64,000 bases of DNA from Gemmatimonadota bacterium. GTDB taxonomy: Bacteria > Gemmatimonadota > Gemmatimonadetes > Longimicrobiales > Gaopeijiaceae. A model generated the notes under the pieces. It was not told the origin of the DNA, made no database searches, and saw only the letters and a program-made list of their open reading frames with translations. A program made the translations under genes and the position numbers. Location of the stretch: the NCBI GenBank assembly GCA_007121455.1, contig SKKN01000057.1:1-64000 (forward strand), written 5' to 3'. Each line of letters opens with the position of its first letter. The first letter of the stretch is position 1. Of the stretch, positions 35,400 to 43,298 are shown piece by piece.

Positions 35400-36860
35400 G
35401 TGAGAGGCGATGGCGGAGCGACGGCGTCTTCCTCCGGGACCGAGCCGAGTTCCGGACTTCAGGAGGAGGGACGGAAGCTCCTCTCCTCCTTCTACTCCAC
35501 GTTGCGGTCGCTCAAGCTCTACCCGATCGAGAACGAGACGGTGCAGCACGCGCTGGACGAGCTTCATGCCCGCACGAAGGACCTCCTCTCCCGGGAAGGT
35601 GTGGTCGAGCTTCGCATCGTCGGGGACTTTTTCTTCCTGAACGAGACCCGGCTGCGTCTCGATCTGAGCAACTTCTCCACATTCGGTGCCTTCGCTCGAG
35701 TGCTAGCAGATCATCGGATCGGGGAGGTGGAGATCCTGAACGGGATCCGACGTCCCGAGTGGACCCCCTTCCTCTCGCTCCTCCTCCGGGATCCGGATCC
35801 GACAGCTCCGTTCGAGCGCGCTCTGGAGAGGCTCGAGGGCTCCTCCGTCGAGCACATCGATCTCAGGCCGGACAAGGACGTCCAGGTGCTGGACATGGAG
35901 ACGGAGGAGGCGAAGGAGGTCGCGAAGCGCACCTATGCCCAGTCCGTACAGACGGCTCGAGAAGTCCTGACCGACCTCCGGATCGGGCGGGCCGTCAACG
36001 TTCGCAAAGTGAAGCGCGCGGTGCAGTCCATCGTGGACCAGGTCCTGGCGAACGAGCCGTCGATCCTCGCGATGACGACGCTTCGGGAGTTCGACGAGTA
36101 CACGTTCACCCACTCCGTGAATGTGACGATCTTCAGCATCGTGATCGGACAGAGGTTGGGCCTCACGAAGCAGCAACTCTACGAGCTCGGCCTGGGCGCG
36201 CTCTTCCACGACATTGGAAAGATGCGCCTCCCCTCCGAGGTCGTGAACAAGCCCGGAGGTCTGACGGAGGAGGAATGGACACAGGTGAAGGAGCATCCGA
36301 CCGAAGGACTTCTCGCGCTCTTCCAGCTCCACGGCTTCGCCGATGTGCCCTATCGCCAGATGCTCATGGCTTATGAGCACCACATGAAGATCGACCTCAC
36401 CGGCTACCCGCAGAACCGCCGAGATCGTGAGCCAGGGCTTTTCTCACGGATCGTCGCTGTGGCGGACGGCTTCGATGCCGGCACTTCGGTACGAAGCTAC
36501 CAGTATACGCCGTGGGCGCCGGACGAGGTGCTGAAGGAGATGCGGGACAACCCGGTTCGGGGCTTCGACCGGGCACTGGTGAAGACGCTGATCAACGTCA
36601 CCGGGGTCTACCCGGTCGGTACGCTGGTCATCCTGGATACGCTGGAGCTTGCGGTCGTCGTCGAGGCGAACCCGGATCCGCTCCGAATGCATCAACCCAC
36701 GGTCCGGGTCATCGCCGATGAGATGGGTGCGCCGCTCTCCGAGCCCCTCACCCGCGACCTCGCGGAGCTCGACCCGAATACCGGAGAGCCGCACCGGGCC
36801 GTGATCAAGACCGTGAACCCGGAAAAGTACGGAGTCCAGGTCAGCGAATACGTGGTCTGA
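35400..36860 (+). CDS. HD-GYP domain protein (cyclic-di-GMP phosphodiesterase type)
   Basis: A 486-residue protein. The N-terminal module (about 25-130; LRSLKLYPIENETVQ, FFFLNETRLRLD, IGEVEILNGIRRPEW) resembles that of the preceding HEAT protein. An HD-GYP domain fills about 220-400. Metal-binding residues are kept: THSVNV His, HDIGK, KEHPTEG His, EHH and VADGFDA Asp. The GYP signature is altered to HHMKIDLTGYP, where most members read HHExxDGxGYP, so activity is likely but not certain. GTG 35400 is seven or so bases after GGAGGGAGG. The family cleaves cyclic di-GMP; no partner synthase is nearby. Confidence 0.85.
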   Translation: MRGDGGATASSSGTEPSSGLQEEGRKLLSSFYSTLRSLKLYPIENETVQHALDELHARTKDLLSREGVVELRIVGDFFFLNETRLRLDLSNFSTFGAFARVLADHRIGEVEILNGIRRPEWTPFLSLLLRDPDPTAPFERALERLEGSSVEHIDLRPDKDVQVLDMETEEAKEVAKRTYAQSVQTAREVLTDLRIGRAVNVRKVKRAVQSIVDQVLANEPSILAMTTLREFDEYTFTHSVNVTIFSIVIGQRLGLTKQQLYELGLGALFHDIGKMRLPSEVVNKPGGLTEEEWTQVKEHPTEGLLALFQLHGFADVPYRQMLMAYEHHMKIDLTGYPQNRRDREPGLFSRIVAVADGFDAGTSVRSYQYTPWAPDEVLKEMRDNPVRGFDRALVKTLINVTGVYPVGTLVILDTLELAVVVEANPDPLRMHQPTVRVIADEMGAPLSEPLTRDLAELDPNTGEPHRAVIKTVNPEKYGVQVSEYVV

Positions 36861-36877
36861 CCGCACCCGTCGTCCTC

Positions 36878-37774
36878 ATGACCGGCCCGAATGAGATGCT
36901 CTTCGGGCTTCAGGAGAAAAGTTCAGTGCCCGATCCCCGCCCAAGCTCTACGCCCACCGCGCCTCTCTCTGCCGACACGGGGAAGATCGCCGTCGCGTTC
37001 CGCCGGTGCGCCGAGGAGGGAAGGGCGGCCTTGGTCCCATACATCTGCGCGGGCTATCGCAGCCGGGAGGAGACTCTCGAGCTCCTCGTCGCGGCCGCGG
37101 ACGCCGGGGCCGACGTTCTGGAGCTCGGCGTTCCCTTCAGCGATCCCCTCGCAGATGGTCCCACCATTCAGCGCGCATCGTACGAGGCGCTCCGAGCCGG
37201 CATGACCGTCCGGGGTGTGCTCGACCTGCTCCGGGCCTTCCGGGAGGAGCGGGAGACCCCGGTCGTGATCTTCACCTACCTCAACCCGATCCTGCGCTTC
37301 GGAGCGGACGAGTTCCTTCAGGCGGCGCGCGAGGCCGGTGCACAGGGGCTCCTCGTGACCGACCTGCCGGCGGGAGCGGATCCGGAGCTCGAGGGAAAGA
37401 TCCGGAGCGAGGCGCTGGATCCGATCCTGCTCGTAGCCCCCACGACGGCCCCTGGACGAGTGGAGGAGGTCTCGAGAGGAGGACGGGGATTCCTCTATTA
37501 CATCTCCCGCACGGGCGTGACGGGGAGCCGCTCCGCGCTTCGGGAAAGCCTCGCAAAGGAGGTGGAGGAGGTTCGGCGACGTAGCACGCTTCCGGTCGCG
37601 GTTGGATTCGGGATCTCGTCTCCCGAACAGGCGGAGCTCGTCGCGCAGTGGGCGGACGGGGTCGTCGTGGGTAGCGCCCTCGTCGAGGAGCTGGACCGGG
37701 GGGGGGTGGCGGATGCCGCGAAGTTCCTCGGGGCCCTGCGCGGAGCGATGGATCGAAGGCACGCGCCCGGCTGA
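36878..37774 (+). CDS. trpA: Tryptophan synthase alpha chain
   Basis: Cleaves indole-3-glycerol phosphate to indole for TrpB. The catalytic Glu is in LELGVPFSDPLADGP (about residue 86) and the catalytic Asp in LVTDLPAGAD (about 96 residues later, near 157). GFLYYISRTGVTGSR and VGFGISSPEQ are the phosphate-binding segments. 298 residues, of which the first 35 are a non-conserved leader. The gene is split from trpB by the HEAT and HD-GYP genes, which is unusual because the two subunits form one complex and are normally adjacent. Confidence 0.93.
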   Translation: MTGPNEMLFGLQEKSSVPDPRPSSTPTAPLSADTGKIAVAFRRCAEEGRAALVPYICAGYRSREETLELLVAAADAGADVLELGVPFSDPLADGPTIQRASYEALRAGMTVRGVLDLLRAFREERETPVVIFTYLNPILRFGADEFLQAAREAGAQGLLVTDLPAGADPELEGKIRSEALDPILLVAPTTAPGRVEEVSRGGRGFLYYISRTGVTGSRSALRESLAKEVEEVRRRSTLPVAVGFGISSPEQAELVAQWADGVVVGSALVEELDRGGVADAAKFLGALRGAMDRRHAPG

Positions 37775-37792
37775 TCGGCGGCGGTCCGCCCC

Positions 37793-39478
37793 TCACCCCA
37801 CCCGGAGTCGTTTCTCCATCGCAGCGCTCGGCTCGGCGAAAAGGGTCTGGACCCGGTCCGGAATCACCGACCCGGGGGGAGCCTTTCGGGGTTTTCGAAC
37901 GTACTTCCTGCGAGTCCAATCGACGGGAACACTCCCGGATGTCCGGGCCTCCGAGTGCACCGCGGCGAGAACGGCCGCCTCGGCCAGGTCTCGGCTCGGA
38001 GGAGACCCCTCGCCCGTCCACCGAAGGATCACGTGAGCTCCGGCGGCGTGTCGGGCGTGCAGCCAGACGTCATTCGGGTCGGAGTGACGGAACGTCAGGT
38101 CGTCGTTCCTGCGGGCGCCCCGCCCCACACGGATCTCCAGACCGCCGGAGCTCCGGTAGCGCCGGTACGGGAGCGTTTGGACATCGCCGCCGGAGCCGGC
38201 GCGCCCGCGGTCGGGCCTCCCCGTGAGGTCTGCTTTCCGACGAACTTCCTCAGGGGTCACCCTCTCCTCCTTGAGCGCACCTCGCATTTCTCGGTACTCC
38301 TGCAGCCTTCTCTCCTCCTTTCGGATCATGCCCGGGAGGCGCGCTTTCGCCCGCTCCGCACGGGCCGCTCGATCGTAGTACCGCTCGGCGTTCTCGTGCG
38401 GCGCGAGCGCTGGATCCAGGGGGATCCGTACCTCCTCCCCCTCGAAGTCGACCACGGCGACCTCCTCCGCACCACGGCGAATCTCTTCGAACCGCGCGAG
38501 GAGAAGGTCACCGGTGCGACGAAGGGGGACGGGATCCGGTGCCTCCTCCAACTCTCTCTGCAACCCGCGCATGCGGCGTTCTACCCGTTCGATCGCTCCT
38601 TCCAGTTCTCTTACCAAGGTCGACGGGACGAAGACCGAGGGCCGATCCGGCGCTGCCTCCACCCGTGCTCGCCCGAACGCATCGAGAAGCGACTCCGTTA
38701 TCACGATCCTCCCCTCCACCTCCGCCGGGAGCGGAATCGGGTAGGGATACGGCTGGGGGCCGCGAGGATCCGGCAGGAGCGCGGGGCGTGGAGAATCGAG
38801 CACGCGTAGCTCGCACCACAGCTCCCAACCCTGCCTGAGGTGCTCCTCCACGACTCGGCCGGCGTCCTCCTCGGCGGCCCGCCCGAGCAGTGCCGGGACG
38901 TTGATCGACGAGGTGTACGCGACGTTTCGCAACAGGGAGGACCTCCGCTCCTCCGCCGGAAGCGGCAGGAGGAGCTCCGTCCACTCGTCGAGGCTCAGTG
39001 GCTCCCGCACTCCGCCTCGGTGCCGTGCCCGAGGAGGAGCGTACGCGACCCCGGAGAGACGAGGCTCAGGTCCTCGTTGCCGAGGAACGAGCACATGCCG
39101 GATGGTTCCGGTTTCCCGTTCCACCGCGAGGGCATTCCAGCGATTTCCGACAAGTTCCACGACCAGGTCCAGGGAGGAACCCCTCCCCCGAATCTTCTGA
39201 AGGCCGAGGGTGAGGATCCGATCATCGGGCGTGGCCTCGATCGATCGGAGGCGCGAAGCGAAGGTGTGGGCGGACTGGGGTGGGTCTCGAGGAGGAAGGA
39301 GCTGGAGGTATCCTGCGGTCGGATGGAGCTCGAGCGCGAGGGTCCATTCGCGTCCGTACACCAGAAGGTTTCGGGGTCCGGGGTCCAGGAGAAAGCCTCG
39401 GACGCGGCTTCCCCCGACGCGACGCGAGAGCTCGCGAGCCACCTCCCGGACCAGAATCGGGTCCCACCGAATCGACAT
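37793..39478 (-). CDS. NFACT-family protein (RqcH/Fbp54-like)
   Basis: A 561-residue NFACT protein. The family includes RqcH, which binds stalled 50S subunits and adds alanine tails to nascent chains, and older annotations as fibronectin-binding proteins. The NFACT-N domain spans about 1-240; a coiled-coil region (about 260-420, e.g. ELEGAIERVERRMRGLQREL) follows, and NFACT-R near the C-terminus reads SDPNDVWLHARHAAGAHVILR (split: DPNDVWLHARH, GAHVILR). ATG 39478 is chosen because MSIRWDPILVREV fits the family start; the open frame to 40414 is only a shadow over panB. It converges with trpA, 18 nt apart. Confidence 0.82.
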   Translation of the reverse strand: MSIRWDPILVREVARELSRRVGGSRVRGFLLDPGPRNLLVYGREWTLALELHPTAGYLQLLPPRDPPQSAHTFASRLRSIEATPDDRILTLGLQKIRGRGSSLDLVVELVGNRWNALAVERETGTIRHVLVPRQRGPEPRLSGVAYAPPRARHRGGVREPLSLDEWTELLLPLPAEERRSSLLRNVAYTSSINVPALLGRAAEEDAGRVVEEHLRQGWELWCELRVLDSPRPALLPDPRGPQPYPYPIPLPAEVEGRIVITESLLDAFGRARVEAAPDRPSVFVPSTLVRELEGAIERVERRMRGLQRELEEAPDPVPLRRTGDLLLARFEEIRRGAEEVAVVDFEGEEVRIPLDPALAPHENAERYYDRAARAERAKARLPGMIRKEERRLQEYREMRGALKEERVTPEEVRRKADLTGRPDRGRAGSGGDVQTLPYRRYRSSGGLEIRVGRGARRNDDLTFRHSDPNDVWLHARHAAGAHVILRWTGEGSPPSRDLAEAAVLAAVHSEARTSGSVPVDWTRRKYVRKPRKAPPGSVIPDRVQTLFAEPSAAMEKRLRVG

Positions 39479-39518
39479 GCTCGAAGATAACGATCCTCCG
39501 AGGGGTGGGCACGCCTGA

Positions 39519-39547
39519 TTGACAGGATTCCCTGCGATTTCTAGCTT
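39519..39547 (+). promoter_or_regulatory. Candidate promoter of panB operon
   Basis: TTGACA (39519-39524), a 17-base spacer and TAGCTT (39542-39547); the expected leader is about 45 nt to the panB TTG start. Confidence 0.6.
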
Positions 39548-39598
39548 CCGGCCTCGCTCCCGGTTCACACGCGCCATCCATCGACACCAGGGCACACC

Positions 39599-40438
39599 TT
39601 GGCCTCCGATCGCTCCGAGCGGCCTGGAAAGGCCACCGTCCGCAAGTTCGTCGAGATGAAACGCCGGGGTGAGCCGATCACGGTCCTCACGGCGTACGAC
39701 TTCCTTTTCAGCCGCATCTTGGGGGAGGAAGGCGTCGATATCCTCCTGGTGGGCGACTCCCTCGCGCAGGTCGCCCTCGGCTACGAAACCACCCTCCCGG
39801 TCACCCTCGACGAGATGCTCCACCATGCTCGTGCCGTGCGAAGAGGGGCGCCGGACGCCTTCATCGTGGTCGATCTTCCGTTTCTGACCTACCAGGTCTC
39901 CCCTGAGGACGCACTCCGGAATGCCGGCCGCGTAATGAAGGAGGCGGGAGTCCAGGCGGTCAAGCTGGAGGGTGGGGACGAAAAGACGTGCGAGACGGTT
40001 CGCGCTCTCGTCCAGGCCGGCATCCCGGTGATGGGTCACCTCGGACTGCGTCCCCAATCGGTGCACGCCCTCGGCGGATATCGGGTGCAGGGGAGAGGGA
40101 AGGGGGAGGCTGAGCGCATGCGGGAGGAAGCCGAGGCGCTCCAGGCGGCGGGGTGCTTTTCGCTCGTGCTCGAGCTGGTTCCGGCTTCGCTCGCGGGTGC
40201 GGTCAGTGAGGCGCTGGAGATCCCGACCATCGGCATCGGTGCGGGTCCCCGGTGTGACGGACAGGTTCTCGTCCTTCCCGATGCGCTCGGACTCAACGGC
40301 GGGTTTACGCCTCGGTTCCTCAAGCGCTTCGCAGATCTGGAGGAGGAGGTTCGAGCGGCGGTGCGCCGCTATATCGAAGAGGTACGGGAACGTACCTATC
40401 CCGGACCCGAGCACTCCTTCGAGGAGGGCGAGCGGTGA
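39599..40438 (+). CDS. panB: 3-methyl-2-oxobutanoate hydroxymethyltransferase
   Basis: Adds a hydroxymethyl group to ketoisovalerate to start pantothenate synthesis. The 279-residue barrel has ITVLTAYDFLFSRI (27-40), the metal-binding ILLVGDSLAQVALGY (about 48-62), AVKLEGG near 121 and MGHLGLRPQSVHALGGY near 144-160. It starts at TTG 39599 with AGGG seven bases before it. Stop and panC GTG overlap (GTGA). Confidence 0.94.
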   Translation: MASDRSERPGKATVRKFVEMKRRGEPITVLTAYDFLFSRILGEEGVDILLVGDSLAQVALGYETTLPVTLDEMLHHARAVRRGAPDAFIVVDLPFLTYQVSPEDALRNAGRVMKEAGVQAVKLEGGDEKTCETVRALVQAGIPVMGHLGLRPQSVHALGGYRVQGRGKGEAERMREEAEALQAAGCFSLVLELVPASLAGAVSEALEIPTIGIGAGPRCDGQVLVLPDALGLNGGFTPRFLKRFADLEEEVRAAVRRYIEEVRERTYPGPEHSFEEGER

Positions 40439-41283
40439 TCACGATCCGGACCCGCGAGGAGCTGCGGGACCGGGTGGACGAGGCGCGATCCGAGGGGACG
40501 GTCGTCCTGGTCCCGACGATGGGGTTCCTCCACGAAGGGCACCTTTCGTTGATCGACCGAGCACACGAGATCTCCGGCTGCGTGGTGGCATCGGTGTTCG
40601 TGAATCCTCTGCAGTTCGCCCCATCGGAGGATCTGGATCGATATCCGCGGGACATCGATCGGGACCGGCGCCTCCTGGAGGAGCGAGGCGTCACGATCTG
40701 CTTCACACCGACCGTGGAGGAGATGTACCCGAGCGGGAATCCACGCATCTTCGTCGAACCGGGAGCGATGGGCGAGCGCCTCTGTGGTCGCCATCGACCC
40801 GGTCATTTTCGGGGCGTCCTCACCGTGGTGGCACGACTCTTCGGCCTCGTTCGCCCCGACGCCGCGATCTTCGGCCAGAAGGACTACCAGCAAGGAGTGC
40901 TCATCCGGCGCATGGTCGAGGACCTGGAGATGAAGGTCCGCGTGGAACTGGGGCCGATCTCCCGCGAACCGGATGGTCTAGCCAGGAGTTCCCGGAACGC
41001 GCTTCTCTCCCCCGAGGAGCGGAAGCAGGCGGGGGGCCTCCATGGGGCTCTCTCGTCTGCTGCCATACGCTTCGAAGCTGGAGAGTCCGATCCGACCGTG
41101 CTGGTTCGGGCCGTGGAGGACGAGGTGGCTCGCTACGATCGGCTCCGCCTTCAGTATGCGGAGCTCGTGGACCCCGAAACCCTCGATCCGGTCGTGCGAG
41201 CCCGGTCCGACTCCGTGATCGCAGCGGCGGCCTTCGCGGGGGACACACGCCTCATCGACAACATCGTCCTCGGAGCACCATGA
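40435..41283 (+). CDS. panC: Pantothenate synthetase
   Basis: Ligates pantoate and beta-alanine using ATP. The HIGH-like motif is PTMGFLHEGHLSLI (about residues 24-37), NPLQFAPSEDLDRYPR follows near 60-75, and the flexible loop EPDGLARSSRNALLSPEER near 180-198 corresponds to the KMSKS-like region. 282 residues, normal length. It overlaps panB and the next gene by 4 nt each. Confidence 0.94.
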   Translation: MITIRTREELRDRVDEARSEGTVVLVPTMGFLHEGHLSLIDRAHEISGCVVASVFVNPLQFAPSEDLDRYPRDIDRDRRLLEERGVTICFTPTVEEMYPSGNPRIFVEPGAMGERLCGRHRPGHFRGVLTVVARLFGLVRPDAAIFGQKDYQQGVLIRRMVEDLEMKVRVELGPISREPDGLARSSRNALLSPEERKQAGGLHGALSSAAIRFEAGESDPTVLVRAVEDEVARYDRLRLQYAELVDPETLDPVVRARSDSVIAAAAFAGDTRLIDNIVLGAP

Positions 41284-41897
41284 CGCGGTTCATCCATCCG
41301 CGAGTGGTGGCCGCCGCCGAAGGGACCCTTCCCGAGTGGACCGCCGCAGGGGACGAACGAAGGGCTCATGCGGACCGTGTCGCCGCCCTGATGGCCGAGT
41401 GGTCGGGGGAACTGGGGCTATCGGAGGCGGACCGCATCCGCTGGGTCGCCGCCGGACGCCTCCACGATACGCTCAAGGACGCGGATCCATCGGAGCTAAG
41501 GCCTCACGTTCCCCGCGATCTCCTTCCCCTCCCGGACGGACTTCTCCACGGCCCGGCCGCGGCGGAGCGGCTGAGGAGTGAGGGAGTGGCCGACGAAGAC
41601 CTGTTGAGGGCGATTGCTTTTCATACGCTGGGCCATCCCGAGCTGGACGTGCTGGGACAAGCGCTATATGCCGCCGACTTCCTGGAGCCGGGCCGGCGCT
41701 CCCGCGCGTCCTGGCGAGCAGAGCTTCGCGAACGGATGCCTCATGAGATGGCGGAGGTCGTTCTGCAGGTGACCCGGGCCCGGATCATGGACACTCTGAA
41801 CCGAAAACGAGTCCTCCGCCCCGAGACCGCGAGGTTCTGGTCACGGCTCGTGTCATCCTGCTCGGTCTCCTCGGCAGGCCCCGGGGACCATGCGTAG
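41280..41897 (+). CDS. HD-domain protein, YqeK-like
   Basis: A 205-residue HD hydrolase. The metal site is seen as the His of RRAHADRVAALM, the pair in AAGRLHDTLKD (about residues 60-70), the His of LLHGPAAAERL, and FHTLGHPELDVLGQALYAADFLEPGR (split: AFHTLGHPELD, YAADFLEPGR). This order and the ADFLEPGR ending match the YqeK family, which hydrolyses diadenosine tetraphosphate. ATG 41280 shares ATGA with the panC stop; the longer open frame lies over panB/panC and is a shadow. It is followed by a LytR_C gene, an arrangement often seen near yqeK. Confidence 0.75.
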   Translation: MTRFIHPRVVAAAEGTLPEWTAAGDERRAHADRVAALMAEWSGELGLSEADRIRWVAAGRLHDTLKDADPSELRPHVPRDLLPLPDGLLHGPAAAERLRSEGVADEDLLRAIAFHTLGHPELDVLGQALYAADFLEPGRRSRASWRAELRERMPHEMAEVVLQVTRARIMDTLNRKRVLRPETARFWSRLVSSCSVSSAGPGDHA

Positions 41898-42459
41898 GCG
41901 AAAACGTCGGGATCCCGTTCCTGCCCTGTTCCTCTCGGGGCTCCTCGCGGTTGCAGCGCTTTTCGGCGGACTCTCGTTGTGGGACCTGTCCCCGGAGTCG
42001 ACCGGGGAGGAACCGTCACGCGTGCTGGAGTCCGCCCCACCTTCCATGTCGGACGAGGAGGAGGGGGAGGATTCGGTGCCTGTCGCCGAGGAGCGGGTGC
42101 GGGTGGAAGTGCTGAACGGATCGGGAGTGCCGGGTGTCGCCGCTCTCGCGAGGGATCACCTCCGTGATCAGGGCTTCGACGTCGTCTTCTTCGGGAACGC
42201 GCCCTCCTTCGACCGGGAAGGGTCGGTGGTTTTGGATCGGGTCGGATCCCCGGGACTCGCCGAGGGGGTCGCCCGTGCGCTCGGGATCGCTGAGGTAGAG
42301 ACGGAGCCCGACTCGAGCCTGCTTCTGGATGTGAGCGTCATCCTGGGACAGGATTGGCACGGGGTGGAGAACGAGGAGGAGGTCGAAGAGGTGCGTTCCT
42401 GGGCAACGGAGCGGCCCTGGTGGCATTTCCGAAGGATCTTCCGTGATGGGTCCCGGTAA
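41890..42459 (+). CDS. LytR_C domain membrane-anchored protein
   Basis: A 189-residue protein with one N-terminal membrane anchor (about 11-30) after a run of basic residues, an acidic linker (35-65), and a C-terminal LytR_C domain: VRVEVLNGSGVPGVAALARDHL with the NGSG turn (about residues 70-90), DVVFFGNAPSFDREGSVVLDR next, and a final VSVILGQDW strand. The domain is also found at the end of LytR-CpsA-Psr cell-wall ligases, but the catalytic LCP domain is absent. Function unknown. It overlaps the HD gene by 8 nt and lepB by 17. Confidence 0.75.
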   Translation: MRRRKRRDPVPALFLSGLLAVAALFGGLSLWDLSPESTGEEPSRVLESAPPSMSDEEEGEDSVPVAEERVRVEVLNGSGVPGVAALARDHLRDQGFDVVFFGNAPSFDREGSVVLDRVGSPGLAEGVARALGIAEVETEPDSSLLLDVSVILGQDWHGVENEEEVEEVRSWATERPWWHFRRIFRDGSR

Positions 42460-43291
42460 CCGGGAGGACGGATGGAAGGGGGCCGTGGCTTCGACTACGG
42501 ATCACTCGATAGGGAGAGAGCTCTTGGAGAGGAAGCGAGCAGGGCCGCGACGGAGACGGGCCCGGCGTACCAAGAAGGAAGGCGGAGGAGTCGAGGGGCC
42601 CGAAGGGAAGCGCACCCCCGAGTGGTTGGAATGGGTGAAGTCCGCTGCCGTCGCCCTCGTCCTCCTCGTCGTGATTCGGAGCTTCCTCCTCCAGACCTTC
42701 GTCATCACCTCCGGCTCTATGGAGGACACGCTTCTCGTCGGCGACTTCCTGATGGTGAACCGCGCAGCCCTCGGCTCTCCGGTGCCGGGGACGAACCTGC
42801 GGGTGCCTGGGTATTCCGAGCCCCGACGTGGTGAGGTGTTGATCTTCGATCCGGCGCATGAGGACCGGATGAAGCTCGTCAAGCGTCTCGTGGGCATGCC
42901 GGGCGACACGCTCGCAATGGAGGACAAGGTTCTCTCCGTGAACGGCCAAGTGCAGGAAGAGGCGTATGCGAAGTGGCTCGACCCCGAGGGGGACGACCGG
43001 CACCCGTGGATGGAGTGGCAGCGAGAGCATCTTCTCCCCGCTGAGGATGCCGAGGCCTATTCCCCGACGCGCGACAACTGGGGGCCGATCGTGGTGCCGG
43101 AAGGGAACTACTTCATGCTCGGCGACAATCGGGATTTCTCACTCGACTCCCGCTACTGGGGGTTGATCGAGCGGTGGCGCCTGGAGGGCCGAGCCCTCTT
43201 CTTCTATTACTCCTATGACCGGGAGGCGCCGACCCCGCTCGCCTTCATCCAGGAGGCGCGTTGGGGCAGGATCGGCCAGTGGATCCGCTGA
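42443..43291 (+). CDS. lepB: Signal peptidase I
   Basis: Removes signal peptides from exported proteins at the membrane. After a long basic N-terminal stretch (about 65 residues) comes one membrane anchor (KSAAVALVLLVVIRSFLLQ), then the catalytic Ser in TSGSMEDTLLVGD (about residue 92) and the general-base Lys in KLVKRLVGMPGD (about 146-150). The box E motif GDNRDFSLDSRYWGLI is near 233-248. Start GTG 42443 or ATG 42446 both follow AAGGA. It overlaps the LytR_C gene. Confidence 0.92.
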   Translation: MMGPGNREDGWKGAVASTTDHSIGRELLERKRAGPRRRRARRTKKEGGGVEGPEGKRTPEWLEWVKSAAVALVLLVVIRSFLLQTFVITSGSMEDTLLVGDFLMVNRAALGSPVPGTNLRVPGYSEPRRGEVLIFDPAHEDRMKLVKRLVGMPGDTLAMEDKVLSVNGQVQEEAYAKWLDPEGDDRHPWMEWQREHLLPAEDAEAYSPTRDNWGPIVVPEGNYFMLGDNRDFSLDSRYWGLIERWRLEGRALFFYYSYDREAPTPLAFIQEARWGRIGQWIR

Positions 43292-43298
43292 GCGGCGG

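Noticed and set aside
39479-40414. Upstream extension of the NFACT frame
   Set aside because: It lies antisense to panB; the family start MSIRWDP begins at 39478.
40197-41279. Upstream extension of the HD (YqeK-like) frame
   Set aside because: Overlaps panB and panC in another frame with no HD likeness before 41280.
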